The notes: generated from the letters alone by a model not told the origin. Positions 50,988 to 63,400 are shown, counted from the first letter of the stretch. The stretch is 64,000 nt of DNA from Sitta carolinensis (GCA_032173965.1 CM063284.1:135135625-135199624); one strand, 5' to 3'. A program made the numbers and translations.

Positions 50988-51849
50988 CTCTAAAAGGGTC
51001 ACAATTCAGTTTTATTCTTCTGTTAAATACCCCACAGCTATGTAAAAAAATGCATTCTCATTTCACAAAACTCTCACATACAGTGATTTTCACATAAGAA
51101 CAATGGTATTCTGCACAGCAGTTCATGCATTAGTCTCCTTGATTCTATGTACGTAAAATTTCTGGAACAAAGCATATAGCACACTGGTTGACATTTTCAA
51201 TTTTGTGGACATGAATTAAATTCTGTAAAAGCATTCAGGAAGTCTACAAGTCAAATCCTGCTGATGTAAACACTGGACATCTTTGAAAATGTTGGACATA
51301 ATTCACAGATGGTAAGCACTAAGGCAAGAAAAATGAGAGAGAAAGGAACTAACATCTTTATGATAGAAATTCTGGATGTTTAACAAAGCATCTCCTAATC
51401 ACCGACTTCAGATGTAGACAAGTCAGCCCAGAGTATCAACGATCTTTGTATGGAATTTTCTGTCTGCCAGTGACTAGAATTCCCCATCTGTGCTTAAATT
51501 TGAAAATAGTTATCTAGTAATTGTTCATGCTTTGAATGAAGACATTACTGGGTAATAAAATCTTTATAAACATCACTTATTCACCCATAAAACAAGCCAA
51601 TTACTTAATGCTGTGATTTACATTTTAAATTTAAAAATTTGAACAAATTATTGTTTTTTCTTTAGCATATATTTACCTCGGGTGGGAAGGTGGGGTCCAG
51701 TCTTGTTAAACCAAAGATACTATACCTTTGGGTTTACTCAATAACAAGAAAAGCAGAACAGAGTATTAAGGGCTGATTGATGAAAGTATTTGACATAAAC
51801 TCATGCAATACAACTACTGCTTTTATCTCAGGACTGTGCACCTCTGCAA
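50988..51849 (-). pseudogene. Candidate retrocopied mRNA 3' end, source gene unknown
   Basis: On the minus strand this segment ends with AATAAA, then 23 bases, then A24, as in a processed transcript. No long open frame precedes it, so if real it would be 3' UTR only. I could not identify the source gene, and no clear target-site duplication was found. AGGAAAG occurs at both the left edge (about 50951) and near 51850, which is weak. Alternatives are a true 3' UTR of an undetected minus-strand gene next to a genomic A-tract, or chance. The far edge is a guess. Confidence 0.3.
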
Positions 51850-51850
51850 A

Positions 51851-51885
51851 GGAAAGTTATAAAGGAAGTTATAAGGAAGTTATAA
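51851..51885 (+). repeat. Triple tandem repeat GGAAGTTATAA
   Basis: GGAAAGTTATAAA is followed by two perfect GGAAGTTATAA copies (51864-51874, 51875-51885). Each holds a GGAA(G) ETS-like core, but no function can be claimed. Confidence 0.9.
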
Positions 51886-51949
51886 ATTGAGCATGAAAAT
51901 GGTGAACTGGTTTTGCACCGGCTGCTGCACAGAGGTGAATATTTAACAC

Positions 51950-53359
51950 AGTCTTAGTTTGACCAGCCCAAAGAAGTGGGGTGGCTAGGTAGGAGATTGG
52001 CATTTTATTGGACGAATGGGAAAGCATTTTCTAGTTCTTATTCCCTTTGCAAGCAGCCCGGGCAGGTCTCTTTCCCCCGGCTGTCAGAGCACACACCTCT
52101 GCCCTCTCTGCCCTGGGCTCAGTGGGGGGAGGCGAGCGGCGGGCCGGGTGCGGGCTGGGCACCGCTCGGCCCGGCCGGGATTCTCCGCTCCTGGAGGGGC
52201 GGGAGCGGCTGCCGAGCCCTCACCGAGGAACACACCGGGACCTGTCCTGGTAGACACCAAAAGAGCTGTACAGTGGAACCAGCACCTGTGGCCCCCATGG
52301 TTCGTGCTGAAGGCGGCCCCAAAGCCAGGAGCAGCCCTGACCCCCATTCCAGACTGGGAGCAGCTGGCACAGCTCACATGGAGTCGGCAAAAAAAGCACG
52401 TAGTCAACAAAAAGACGCAAAGAGAAAGAGAGCTTGTTTCTAATACAAAACTTAAACAAAATTGACTTTTTTTTTTTTTTCTTAACATTACAAAACTTTG
52501 TTTCAGAAGAACACTAATGCTCTCTTAGGCTAAGAAAAGAAGGGAAGTGCAGCTTTGTAAGAATAACTACATAAAATTGAAGTTGGTAAGAAAACAGTTA
52601 AATTTTAGATTGAAGAGATTTTGAAAAGTTTGTCTTAAGCTTAAGCTATAAAATTCTTTTGTAAAGCTATGGTACAGATATACTTGCTATATCAAACTTT
52701 GAGTTTTCCCCAGTAAGTTCATAGAATGCTTTTAGAGAAGTGGTAGCGTTCTAGCCACAATCATAAACAGAAGCACCAGTGTTAGAAGTTTAATGAGAAA
52801 CTTCGGCCCCAAAAATAAAAGGAGAAGACCTCTGTTCCCAGAGATGAGTGAAAGAATGCTAGAGTGGCTTATCCTTAAAAAAATGCACCCCAATAAGCTG
52901 ATATAGACCGACAGCACAGTCGTGAAGCAAAACTGTGAAAGATGAGAAAACTTCACAAAAACAAATCTCAAGCACCTGCAGTTTGTGAGAAAAATGGAAC
53001 CACAAGAGTTCTTTTCTTGTAAAAAGCTTTCCATAGCATTGGCAAAAAATACTTTTCTTTCTAAATGAACCAAAGAAAAACTATTTGTAGAGGTAAAAAT
53101 CTGACTAAGATTTCTAAATATTGTTATCTTTACATTGTTGGTAAAGAGGAAAAAAAGGGTTGTGGGGAAGGAGGAAGAGTGTTTTGAAAGTTCCGTCCTC
53201 ATTCTTGTTGTTTTTCTTTCTTTTAGTGTTAGTTAATAAAGTCTTATTACTTTTAAGCTTAAGCCTGCTTTGCTCTTGATTAGAACCTTTAAAATTAGCC
53301 CAATTTAACCAAAACAAAAATTAGTGTTTCTGCCCAGTTTTGAGTTGAATTCCATGACA
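51950..53359 (+). mobile_element. LTR-like retroelement segment with CpG-dense core, ERVL-like edges
   Basis: The start AGTCTTAGTTTGACCAGCCC resembles the TGTCTT(A/G)GTTTG beginning of songbird ERVL-type LTRs, with the first base mutated. The end is CCATGACA. The flanks are AACAC and CACAC, a 5-bp duplication with one mismatch. AATAAA at about 53236 lies near the 3' end, as in an LTR R region. About fifteen CpG fall between 52131 and 52236, in AT-rich surroundings. Open frames (51976-52443 +, 52016-52465 +, 52732-53202 minus) are not recognisable proteins. At 1.4 kb it would be an unusually long LTR; a short non-autonomous element is the alternative. Confidence 0.45.
52131..52240. promoter_or_regulatory. 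CpG-dense core (mini CpG island)
   Basis: G/C makes up most of the bases, with about fifteen CpG in just over 100 bp and several GGGCGGG/CCGGCC strings. It is the only such patch in the window. It could be the promoter of the enclosing LTR-like element or an unrelated transcription start. No TATA box was seen near it. Confidence 0.5.
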
Positions 53360-53630
53360 CACACCCAGGTGGATTATGATTACTGCTCACTAGTGCCACG
53401 TTGTATTTGGTGAAGGGTGTGAGAGCTGATGCTGCAGAGCCATTTCTTTCTCAGTGGCTCACTCTCTATAGGTGCTCTTCTTGCTTCCCTTTCTCTCCCA
53501 TAGTCTAAACAAGAGGTTCTTGCCTCAAACTTCTGTGCCTCCTGTACCTACAGTTAGAATACAAGGTGACACTGACTAAAATTCCACTTCTGAATTTCAA
53601 AAAATTAAATCACTTGCAATAATATATTCT
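53360..53630. other. Unique sequence downstream of LTR-like segment
   Basis: Nothing recognised. Confidence 0.55.
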
Positions 53631-53682
53631 TTAGTTTAAATGAACTCTTTATATTTTTTTTTAGTTTAAACTGAACTCTTTA
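53631..53682 (+). repeat. Imperfect direct duplication of about 21 bp
   Basis: TTAGTTTAAATGAACTCTTT at 53631 is repeated at 53661 with one inserted C (TTAGTTTAAACTGAACTCTT), separated by a T-run. It is a local duplication. Confidence 0.9.
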
Positions 53683-53970
53683 ACCATAAAAAAAATAATT
53701 TTAGTTTCTTATCACTTATAAATTAAATTCCTGTTTAATTTCTATTAATGCAAGGTTAGAGAGGAAAAATAAGAATTACATGAAAAGGTCTTCTATCAGG
53801 AAAGTGGAAAAATTACCTTCTTTTCAGATAGATATTCTCATTATGATTAGGTGGAAGAAGAGGTGGCTATAGCAAACAATTTACACTCTGCTAAAACTTC
53901 CTTTGAATTTTTCTGTGTTCCTCTTTCCCAAAGCCAAAGCTCCACATATCTTTTTCTTTAAAAAATATTT
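53683..53970. other. Unique sequence
   Basis: Nothing recognised. Confidence 0.55.
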
Positions 53971-54069
53971 ACTATTATTGTTACTATTACTACTACTACT
54001 AAACCTATTACTACACCTACTACTACTACACCTACTACTACTACACCTACACCTACTACTACTACTACT
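53971..54069 (+). repeat. (ACT)n array with ACACCT variants (higher-order 15-bp unit)
   Basis: The array begins as ACT/ATT triplets. It then forms a roughly 15-bp higher-order unit (CCTACTACTACTACA) at about 54015-54050, and ends in pure ACT. Open frames over it (Leu-rich on +, Ser/Val-rich on -) are artefacts. Confidence 0.93.
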
Positions 54070-54070
54070 T

Positions 54071-54087
54071 GGTGGGGAGGGGGAGGG
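54071..54087 (+). other. G-rich tract, possible two-layer G-quadruplex
   Basis: Four G-runs (2, 4, 5 and 3) are separated by single bases directly after the ACT array. With one run of only two G, a three-layer quadruplex is not favoured. Confidence 0.55.
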
Positions 54088-57000
54088 AAGTGACAAATAA
54101 GGGAAATATTTGTTTTCCTAAATGTCAGAACACCTGAAACAGTGACTGTAGACAGGGGCAAGTCATGTTTTCAGAGTCTTGATTCTGAAAGAAAAAATAC
54201 ATAATGCACTGTTAAATGGGGAATTTCCCAGGAACCAAAATGTGTGTGTGTTAAGGAAGATGCAAGACCTGTTTAAGAGTTTAAATTTCCCATGTGTTGG
54301 GAATTTTTACTGTCAAACCCAAGTGCTTTAGCAGGGAGGAGTTTGGTCTGTCTATCCATTCACAATATAGATAGATAAATAATATTTACTTTGGAAGAAC
54401 ATTTTAAAATATGTAATTCCAGAAAAAATTGAACTGAAATTTTAAAAAAAATTTTAAAACCCTGGAGATTCATAAACTCTCAAGGTGCAGGAGTCCAACA
54501 GATTAAAGTATCTTAGGGTATCTTAACAACTTCATTCTTCAAAGTTGTGGCAAAAGCAGGAGATTTTCAATTCTTCCTTCATATTCCAGTGGAATTGATA
54601 TATTCCTTTTCCAACATATTTTCTCACAGGAATGTCCTAAATTATAAATGCAAGAATTTAGGGCAAGTCAAGTACACTTCAGTCATTTTTTCACAGCCAG
54701 AACCCTCCCAGTTTTTTGATATTCTTAAAATAGATGCAATCTATAAATAAATTCTCTTATATCCACATCTTTGTCTTCTTCTCTTGTGTTCTATATATCA
54801 AACACCTTCCATAAATTGACTCCTTGTATATTTTAAATAAAAATTTTCTGCTATCAGTTTAGCAACAGTAATAAAAAACTATCATTTAGAACCTATCACT
54901 CCCTAGCAGTTCAGTGGCTGCATTTTCATGTTGGAATTCAGAGTCTGAAAAAGCAGAAGTTTATTGTGAAGTATTGGCTCAGTCTTGACACTCTTTTTTA
55001 AAAATACTTAGTGCTTAATTAACTTATTCCTTTGCATGACAGTAGCATCTGGGGAGTTTTTTCTGTTTGTTAAGTACTAAGATGACTAGATTTCCACTTC
55101 TGGAAAATGTTACTTTCAGGAGGGTAAAGGATTTACAATTAGGGAAAGAAAATAGTCAAAAATTACAATACTATGAGCGTGACATCTCTGTCTGAGAGTC
55201 CTAATTTCCAGACACAGAAATGTTGGTTTGTAGACCACATCAAAACAAATGGGAAAATATCATTAAATATAGGTTTGGAACCCTTGTTTTCCTCTATAAT
55301 GTTGTGGTTTTTTGCAAATCTCACAATTTAACGATGTCACGGATTGTAAGAAGAAGTTGCTAGAGTAGGAACAGGTGGGTATAAATTCAAAAGTTAAATA
55401 AGAATTCCTTTGCCTAACTAAATCTGTATGAATTTTGAAAATGCTAAGGGAAAGAAGAAGTAATTAAAAGAAAAATGCAATAAAATCTCTCTCTGCTGAA
55501 TGTTTAGTGTCTAGGACTGGACACAGGCCCACTAAAACATGTTCTCTGCAGGCTGGGGCACACAGCTATAAGGTCCTTATCTCCTCTCTGGAATGTTTCT
55601 GGATTTTATCCAATCATTTTTAATATCAAATTTATAAAAAGCCCAGGAAATTTTAGCCATCCATTTCTGAACAATATATGTTTCCATTAAACATAAAGTG
55701 GCTGTCCCTGGGCAAACGGGAAGATAAATGTATGAATGAAATCAAATGTTCTATGCTGCAGCAACATGGGATACTGCAAACATGTAATTTTTGCTGAACA
55801 AAAACACACAGTAGATTTTTAGGTATTGAAAAAAAAGCAAAAAGAATAATAGAAGCAAATGCTAAAGTTACTTTAGATGCATAGAACTTAAAAAAATATT
55901 AATAAAGTGATAAGAGGAATTTTATAGTGTAAATTTCTGCACTGTCCTGCAAAAAGGAGGTACACCTGCTTCTACAGACATCCTCTGCTGGTGCAATGTA
56001 GAAACATTTACAGAAATAAAATCCTAAAATAAATGACTGCCCCCTCCCCAAAGGGTGTGTGTGTGTGTGTATGGGTTCTCTTGCTCTCCTAGGCTGTGAT
56101 TCTGTTACTCAGGTAACAGCATCTATGCAATACACACACATAAGACACAGGAGCTAAAAATCCTCCCCTACCTGAAGGAGAGAACAGAGGCCCCTCAGTT
56201 ACAGGCACATCAGATGTCATTCTGTCTCTCTGTTGAGGCAAGTGATTTACATAGAGGGTAGCAGATCTAGACGAATAACCTTGGGTATCTATATGTGTGT
56301 CTGTTGTGCACTCAGATTTATGGTCTATGGACATCAAGTCAATAGATAGCAGTGAGAGATACTCAACTGATTAACCAGGGTTTTCTGATTCACAGTGCCT
56401 TGACTTGCTCAGGACTCTGCTTGCTGATCCCCCTTGCAATCACCTGTCTCTTGTGGAACTGCCTATACGTAAGCACCTGAAGATGATATCCCTCAGTTTT
56501 GTACAGGAAATATCCTTCTTTTCAGACCCCACTGGATTCCTTCATGCTTGTCTTTCATGCAAACTTCCAAGATTTGTGTACAGTCGTGTATCTGGTGAGA
56601 TTCTCAGCAATGGGCTGCTTTCAAGTTTACACTTGCCAAGACAGAACGAGCGCTGTGTTTCCAGATTTGGAAGAAAAAGCATCTGACTGCTCAATAGTAA
56701 AACTCTTCTATTGTATATATTGTTAAAGGGCCGCACTGCTGTCATGCTGTAGATTAGCTAATGAGGCTGTCTGTGAGAGAAAAGAGCTGTTCTCAACACA
56801 CAGCTAGTTTCATGGTCTATGTGCAATAAATGCTCACACTAATTCCAGCATAGTTTTCCAGAATACACAATCACAATTTACAAATGGAGTCTCTAATTTT
56901 GTTATTTAGCAATAAAATCTGGTAAAACAGTTCACCTCCTTTTCCTGGAGAATGACTTTCAGAAGCTGAAAAGGCCCTGAAAAAATCAAATTAGAGGCTG

Positions 57001-57937
57001 GACATGAATTGTAAACATGAGATCAAGACTGAACAGTGTAATCTGAATCACTTGCTTACAGAACATTTTCACACACTTTTCATTGAAAACGACCATCTTG
57101 TGGCTGCACAGGCTGATTCAGTAATTCTGCTGTCATGAGTACAATTGTAAAATAAACACAACAGACTAAAGGAGACAGCAAGAGAATAAAGTTGCCAGCT
57201 GGAAGCCTTAACAAAATGATATTCAATGACATTAGGAGCCATTCAGTACAATTGAACCTTGTCTATACTTGGCAAAATATCCACAATAAATGTAATTGAC
57301 TGCTCCTCTCTGAACTTTGGGACTATATGGAACTGATCTGTCTATGAAGATTACATGTTAAGTAATATCTTTGCTTATGTGAGGTCTTTATTACTCTGTG
57401 GCTAGTGGGTAAGCTGCAATATACTTCAGAAATATTTTGCATATTTTGTTACCAAGATTTTAGATGGTATAGCTTATGGTGACATTCTCTTTTTTTATCC
57501 CCTCTTTTCTCCTTGTTCTTCTATATGACTTTTTTTCTGCACATACCTTTCATAGCAAATTTTTTTTTTCACGTTTTTTTAAGTCCTTGTCCTTTTTTTT
57601 TTTTCATGTATATATTCTGAGCTAAATTGGATATACTTTGCTTTTGGTGACTTTACGAAGCACAGTTCCCACCCTCTAGAAAAAAGGTTATTTTTTCAAG
57701 TTCTCTTTGGATTAAGGCATTTTCAAAGAAGACATTAGGTTATAGACAAAAGTAATGAAAATCTTAAAGCTTTCTGCTTATAATCCACTTCTAATTATTG
57801 AAAAATATACACAAAATATACCACAAAAGAATCCTGAAAATCAAACCAACAAATTCAGTTTTCCTTCAGGTGTTGGATATCTTCCTGTTAGCAAGCAGAG
57901 CAAAGAGGTTTTTCTCTATGCATACATAGACAAAAAG
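54088..57937. other. Gene-free unique sequence
   Basis: AT-rich DNA with (GT)8 at 56055-56070, a perfect 7-bp-arm hairpin CTGTTAC/GTAACAG at 56102-56119, and a T12 run at 57593-57604. Overlapping open frames near 56405-56745 on both strands are unrecognised. Confidence 0.6.
56055..56070 (+). repeat. (GT)8 dinucleotide repeat
   Basis: Perfect GT repeat of eight units. Confidence 0.95.
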
Positions 57938-58045
57938 TGTCTGAGCAACCTCTTTTAGTGGAAGGTGTCCCTGCCCTTGGCAGGAGGGGTGGAATTACTT
58001 GATTTTTAATGTTCCTTACACCCCAAACAATTTTTATTATTCTAG
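57938..58045 (+). mobile_element. CR1 LINE 3' terminal fragment
   Basis: CTGAGCAACCTCTTTTAGTG, GAAGGTGTCCCTGCCCTTGG, CAGGAGGGGTGGAATTACTT and a CCTTACACCCCAAACAATTT-like end closely follow the CR1 terminal region. It is 5' truncated with only about 100 bp left. Confidence 0.93.
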
Positions 58046-60429
58046 GGTATATTATTAAACACTTATTTTTGTATAAAAACACAGGATATTTTAGAAAAAG
58101 ACAGTCCACATATAGCCTCTGGTTTATGTATTATATGTGACAATCCACCGAATATATGACCTGAACATATTCCTGAAGGCTTTCAACTAAAGCTCTATTG
58201 AACTCTACAGTTAGATGCAATTCTAATTTATAGTGTAACTCAAAGTCTTAGCAGTATCTAAAAGAAATCCTGGAGAATTACCAATAAGATATGTTACAAT
58301 ATTTTTTTGTATGTGTTAAAGATGGACAACTGATTATTTATATAAGCAAACAAATTCAATAACTGTACTTGCCTCCACATCCAGGAACTCCCTCCATCAT
58401 ATGAGCAGTGAAACAAATCCTCCTTCATTTGATAAAAATTCATTATTTCATTTTTATATAACCCACATCTTTTATTTTGGCTTCCCAAATAGTAAAATGA
58501 CTTTTAATACAGTAATTTTCTAGACAAGGAATAAAGTTCAGGAAAGGGTCTGAGGTGTACCTCCAATGAAGTGAAATGGTGTAGACTCCACAGTTTCACT
58601 TAGGCCTGAGTTCATCATCTTAGGCCATCTTAGTTCATCATCTTCATCTTAGGCCAACTGCATGGCCTTAACCCAGTGTCCCAAAGAGGCGTCACACAGA
58701 GCCACAGGATTTTATTGGACTTATGAGAAAATGGAGTTCATCTCTGGAGACAAATTTAGATGGTGTGTGGGCTGCAAGTGAAAATCAAAGTGTTTGTGAC
58801 TGATGGGACTGAGGAAGAGAGCTTCTCCTGCATCTTTACCAGCTGCAACTTTCCCAGGGCTGATGCTTTCCAGTTTCAGTAAATTGCATTGCTGTAACCA
58901 AAATGGAACATGGTGAAATGAGTTATCATTGTTGGCGTTGAATCAGAGAGACTGGATGCTGTCCTAAAGCAGTGGGAGATAGTTGCAAGCATTTCTTGCA
59001 GACCCTAAAACACAAGAACATTATCCGTCATAAATCATCTACAATATTTCTCACTACTTTGTCAGCTAAATATCTACAAAGCAGATCATGCAAATCCAAA
59101 GAAAATTCAGATTCATCAATTATCCAGTATCTCATTGATTTGTTTCTAAAGCTTGTTCCCAAGAGTTTACTGCAGCTGAGATATTTTTGCTAATATATTT
59201 TTTTAATTTAATAAACAATTTCCAGAACTTTTGACTTCCATATTTTTCGTGGCAAAATTGCTCTTGTACCCTAAAGCTATTTTAAACTTCAACTGAAAAT
59301 AAAATACTAATGGTAGGATGAGTTAGGGTCTTCATTCAGAGCTAGAGTTATTAAAATATGTGTTAATTTTTTACAGCTTTCTTGTAATCTGATGTCTTAT
59401 TAATTATAAATATGTTAGCATTCATCCTCCTTTCAGCTGCCTAAAAGGAGGAGGCAAATCACATGGACAACCTAGCTTCCAACTTCTGCTCCACAGCAAT
59501 GCCATTCTCTGGGAGGACCTGTTTCCTCTTCACCAGTGACACTTTGCTAGCTATCTTTGGACATTTCAGATGGCACCAGCAGCCTTTGTTTGGGCAACTG
59601 CATCAAGTCCTTCTTGATGCACTTATAGTTTATCAGAAAGTAAGATGTTTCTTCTAGGAATGTTTTCTGATTGTTCTTAAAATAACTCTTGAGAATTAGC
59701 CTTTTTAGATGAGATTTCATTTTTCTGTGGTGGTGTGCCCTCTGGTAAGGCCACACAACCTTTGAGCATCACAGCCTTTATGAGAATTCATTTTCTACAA
59801 TACATAACAGCAAGGAAAAAATGCTTGTTTTTAATAACAGATGTAGCAAAGTAGTAAAGAGAAATCTCTCAGTCATGCATGAGAAATGCCACTGATTATG
59901 TGAATGACTATGATTATATTTATTGCTAATATAGTATCTCAATATTATCAGTGCAGTATAAAATATAAGCAAGTCTAAAGGGTTATGATAAAGAGGTCTA
60001 GCTAGAAACACAGGTTTAAAGTCTTTGGCCTTACAGAATGAACAATTGGAAAGCAACAAAACACTTATGTAGCTACTTTAGGATTTTATCTTCGTCTGTG
60101 ACTGGATCTTAGCATTTTTCCTCACCTCTCCAAAGGTGAGTGTTCCTTGTCTTTGGGCTGGATGTACCCTCAAGCCCTCCTGCCTTAGAACCATCAACCC
60201 AGAAGATGCATGCAACTTTAGGAGACCAGTTTTTCCAGCTGCCTCAGTCTCCAGCAGAATTTTATACTCCTTTTCAAGCCTATTTGTATCAAAGTCAATC
60301 CAATCATCGTAACTTCCCTAACAATGTAATGCATTCATTATGGGAGAAATCCAGACACTTCCTTCTGAAATTCCTATCTGGTGTTCTGACCTTTGGACAT
60401 ACCATATTGGCTATCAGAGACAACAGCAA
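58046..60429. other. Gene-free unique sequence
   Basis: AT-rich DNA. A perfect AAG|GTGAGT donor string has its GT at 60136, with no upstream open exon seen. The 133-codon frame at 60140-60541 starts just after it and is unrecognised. Confidence 0.55.
58609..58656 (+). repeat. Imperfect tandem duplication of AGTTCATCATCTT...TTAGGCCA
   Basis: AGTTCATCATCTTAGGCCA at 58609 recurs at 58632 with an extra CATCTT inside the second copy. It is a slippage product. Confidence 0.9.
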
Positions 60430-60451
60430 GGGAGAGGGTGTGGGTGGGGGG
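60430..60451 (+). other. Canonical three-layer G-quadruplex motif
   Basis: GGG, AGA, GGG, TGT, GGG, T, GGGGGG: four runs of at least three G with loops of 3, 3 and 1 bases. This satisfies the usual G3+N1-7 rule with short loops. It is the only such motif I found in the window. Confidence 0.85.
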
Positions 60452-63400
60452 CAAGGTGCACTTGAAGACGTGATTATTTTCTCTTGGTGTGACAACGATC
60501 TGATTTGCACAGCACAAAAGACTAGGACAGTCTTTCAGTGATATTTTTTAGAATTTGTCTTCAATCTACCAACATATGATTTGTTTGAAAATGTCAGAAA
60601 TGAGATTCACTTTGTCTCAAGTAATCTGCATGCAGTTTTATATACCACAGGTATTGAAGCATGTTGGCACTGACTCCAGCTGCTTTCACATTATTTAAAA
60701 GAGTGTAAAGTCTTTAAAGTAGATTCCAGATGCAAGCTGCCTTTTTAGGTTAGTGTAATTCCAGTGATGCTAATGGAGTTGCCCCAACTCCTGCATCATG
60801 CACCCACTTCCCCCAACTGTGGTTCTTGGTGATTGTCTCTACATTCCAGATAGTTTCTAGCTACTGTATTACAGTTTCTAAACTCTTTTTTTTTTTTTTT
60901 TTTAATTTATTTTAGGGCATTCAAAATTAATGTAATTTTATAAATCTTAAACATCCCTTCAAAACTGTAAAGATTTTGAGAAAGCTTAGACTGGCTGCCT
61001 AGTCAGTGTCAGTCCTTTGCTTGTGTTAAATTTGATGTGGCAGATTTCTTACTGATTCTCTCTTTACTCCAGTACAGCCTTTTTTTATAAGGAGATCAGT
61101 ACATGAAAAATTTGGAGATGATGTTATAATATAATAAAGTAACGATGATATAATTTAATTAAAAATATATGTGATTTTTTTCTATTGACTCTATATTATT
61201 CTTGCTGTATTCTGTCTGCATTTTTGGTAAAGATAGAAATAAATTCTTGTAAATCTATTCATATAATTTAATCAATCTGCTCTTGAGAGTCCAAAAATCA
61301 TTTGGCTCTTATATCAATTGAACATCTTGATCCTAATGATGAGGATATTCTTGGGACTCTTCAACTCTTCCAGCTGATGTCAGCCAATAGGCATATAGGT
61401 CAGCCAGAAAGCTGTTTGGGGTTGTACAGAGAAAAAGCAAAATGGGGAAAAAAATAAACACAAAGAACACCATGGGTCATATGCCTTTCAGTTAAAGGAA
61501 GATTTCCCTATGGGGGAAAAAAAAACTGTTTAAGTACAAAAATAACCATGCTGTCTCTTTTGAGACCACTTTCATAGCAACAAGTGTAACAAAGAGCTGT
61601 TGTGACATTGAATTAAAATGCTTTTTCTTTACCAAAGTAGTGGTTACCTCAACCAGTTCAAGCAATTATCCCTGTTTAGCCAGTGGCTCCAAGACAAGAA
61701 GTGCTTTTACTTACACCAACCTGTTTACAATTCTTGCAGTTTCAGTACTGAGCAAGATTCAAGGGAAAGGAAAATCAAGAGGCCTTCTTCAGTATGTTGG
61801 TTATTGCCTTGCCAAATCAGCTGTCTGTGTACAGAAACAGTCTCTGTGTCACTTGTGGCCTCTCCTTGGCTTCTGGTCAGAGAGCTTAGGAACTGTTGTT
61901 TAATAGAGCCCTCAGAGATTATTCTTGGAGAGGGTTTATTTCTGTAAATCAGAATACATTGACTGAAAATTCTTTTCCAAAGCCTTGCAAGAGGAGCAAT
62001 TGGATACACTCTTTCCCTACTAAATATTCACTTGGAAACAGAAGACTGAATTTGAGGTCTACACCCTCACATTTTTGCTTCTTATTCATCAATTTACCAC
62101 ACACAAGGATACTGTCTGGTGTCTATGCAAAAACTTTTGAAGTGAATCAGAGCTGCAATCACAATATGAAGGTTGCTCTCTGTCTTGCAGAATTAGGTCA
62201 ATGCTACGGAGCAAATTTCTGTGTCAAAAACAGTAGCACTGGCAACTTAACAAGAATTTGTTTGAGACACTGCAATAACATACATATAAATATGAATATT
62301 AAAATTGCTATATGTTAATCTGGAAGTCAAACATTAGAATTCTTTTCTTTTTTGTCTATATAAGATAAAGATTTAGAGGAAATTACTGTAATAACTTGAA
62401 AATTTAGAGCAATATTTTTTTTATTTGTTTCTTCCATGGAAAACAAAACAACCCTCAGGCTCCGAGATATATTGTATAGAACAGGAAAAAGAAACTGTTT
62501 GAGCCAAACTTAAACATGTATTCATTATCTTTAGGATACAATTTTTAAAGAATTGCAATTTTTAAAATGCAAATTCTTAAAAATTAAAAACTGAAATGAC
62601 TTTACAAATATCAATATGAAGTTTTGTGAATTTTCCCCTTCTCTAACTGAACTTATTATTACAGAATCAACTTCAAATTAAGGAATAATTTCCACCTTCC
62701 AAATTTCATCTTTATAAGAAACAACTTTGTGCTGATGAGAATATTAAATGTCAACATTGCTAATGTTATAATCCACTGAATGAATAGAAAAGCTATTTTA
62801 TTTTATTTTACTTTCAAAGAATAAATGCAGGCAAACTATTTGTGTGACATGAATATTCATATTTATATCCATAAATTCATTATTGAAATCTTAGTAATTC
62901 TTGGCTCTTTAGTGAGCTGACAGCTTGAGAAAGAGCCATACCTCCATGTCTCCAACAAGCCATAGCTGCAGAGTTCACCCTGAGCAAATCAGCTGGATGT
63001 TGAAAAGAGCTGCATTATTTATTTAGTCCTGCTCATCTCCAAGGGTCTGTGGTACTACTGCAGTAGCACAGACATGTCCAAAACAGAGTATTTCAAAATA
63101 CTGGTCAATTATTTCTCACTGTGAAGATGTCAGTAAAATGCCTATAAGTCAAATGTTGCAGTCCTCAGCCTTACCCTTTGTGGATTCATCCTCTAAGTTG
63201 TCATGATAATTTGTTTTGTAGTTGTGGTAAATTGTCCTAGTGAGTCCAGGGCGAGTGATGGTGGGGTTAGCTGAGTGAACAAAATGATCAGAGTTCTTGT
63301 AAGGAGTCAGAGTGATGGATGAGGGAGAGATTTTCTGTTCTTTATCCCAAGACGTTGGGATACACATGGAATGAAACATGACTTAGCAGAAGCATTGGCA

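Noticed and set aside
51976..52488. Open frames of 134-155 codons on both strands over the GC-rich core
   Set aside because: GC-rich DNA has few stop codons by chance. The products are Gly/Ala/Arg/Pro-rich with no domain.
52732..53202. 156-codon hydrophobic minus-strand frame
   Set aside because: It lies inside the LTR-like segment and is Leu/Phe/Ser-rich because the DNA is A-rich on the + strand. No viral or cellular family was recognised.
53881..54161. Leu-, Ser- or Val-rich frames near 54.0 kb
   Set aside because: They are translations of the ACT/ACACCT simple repeat.
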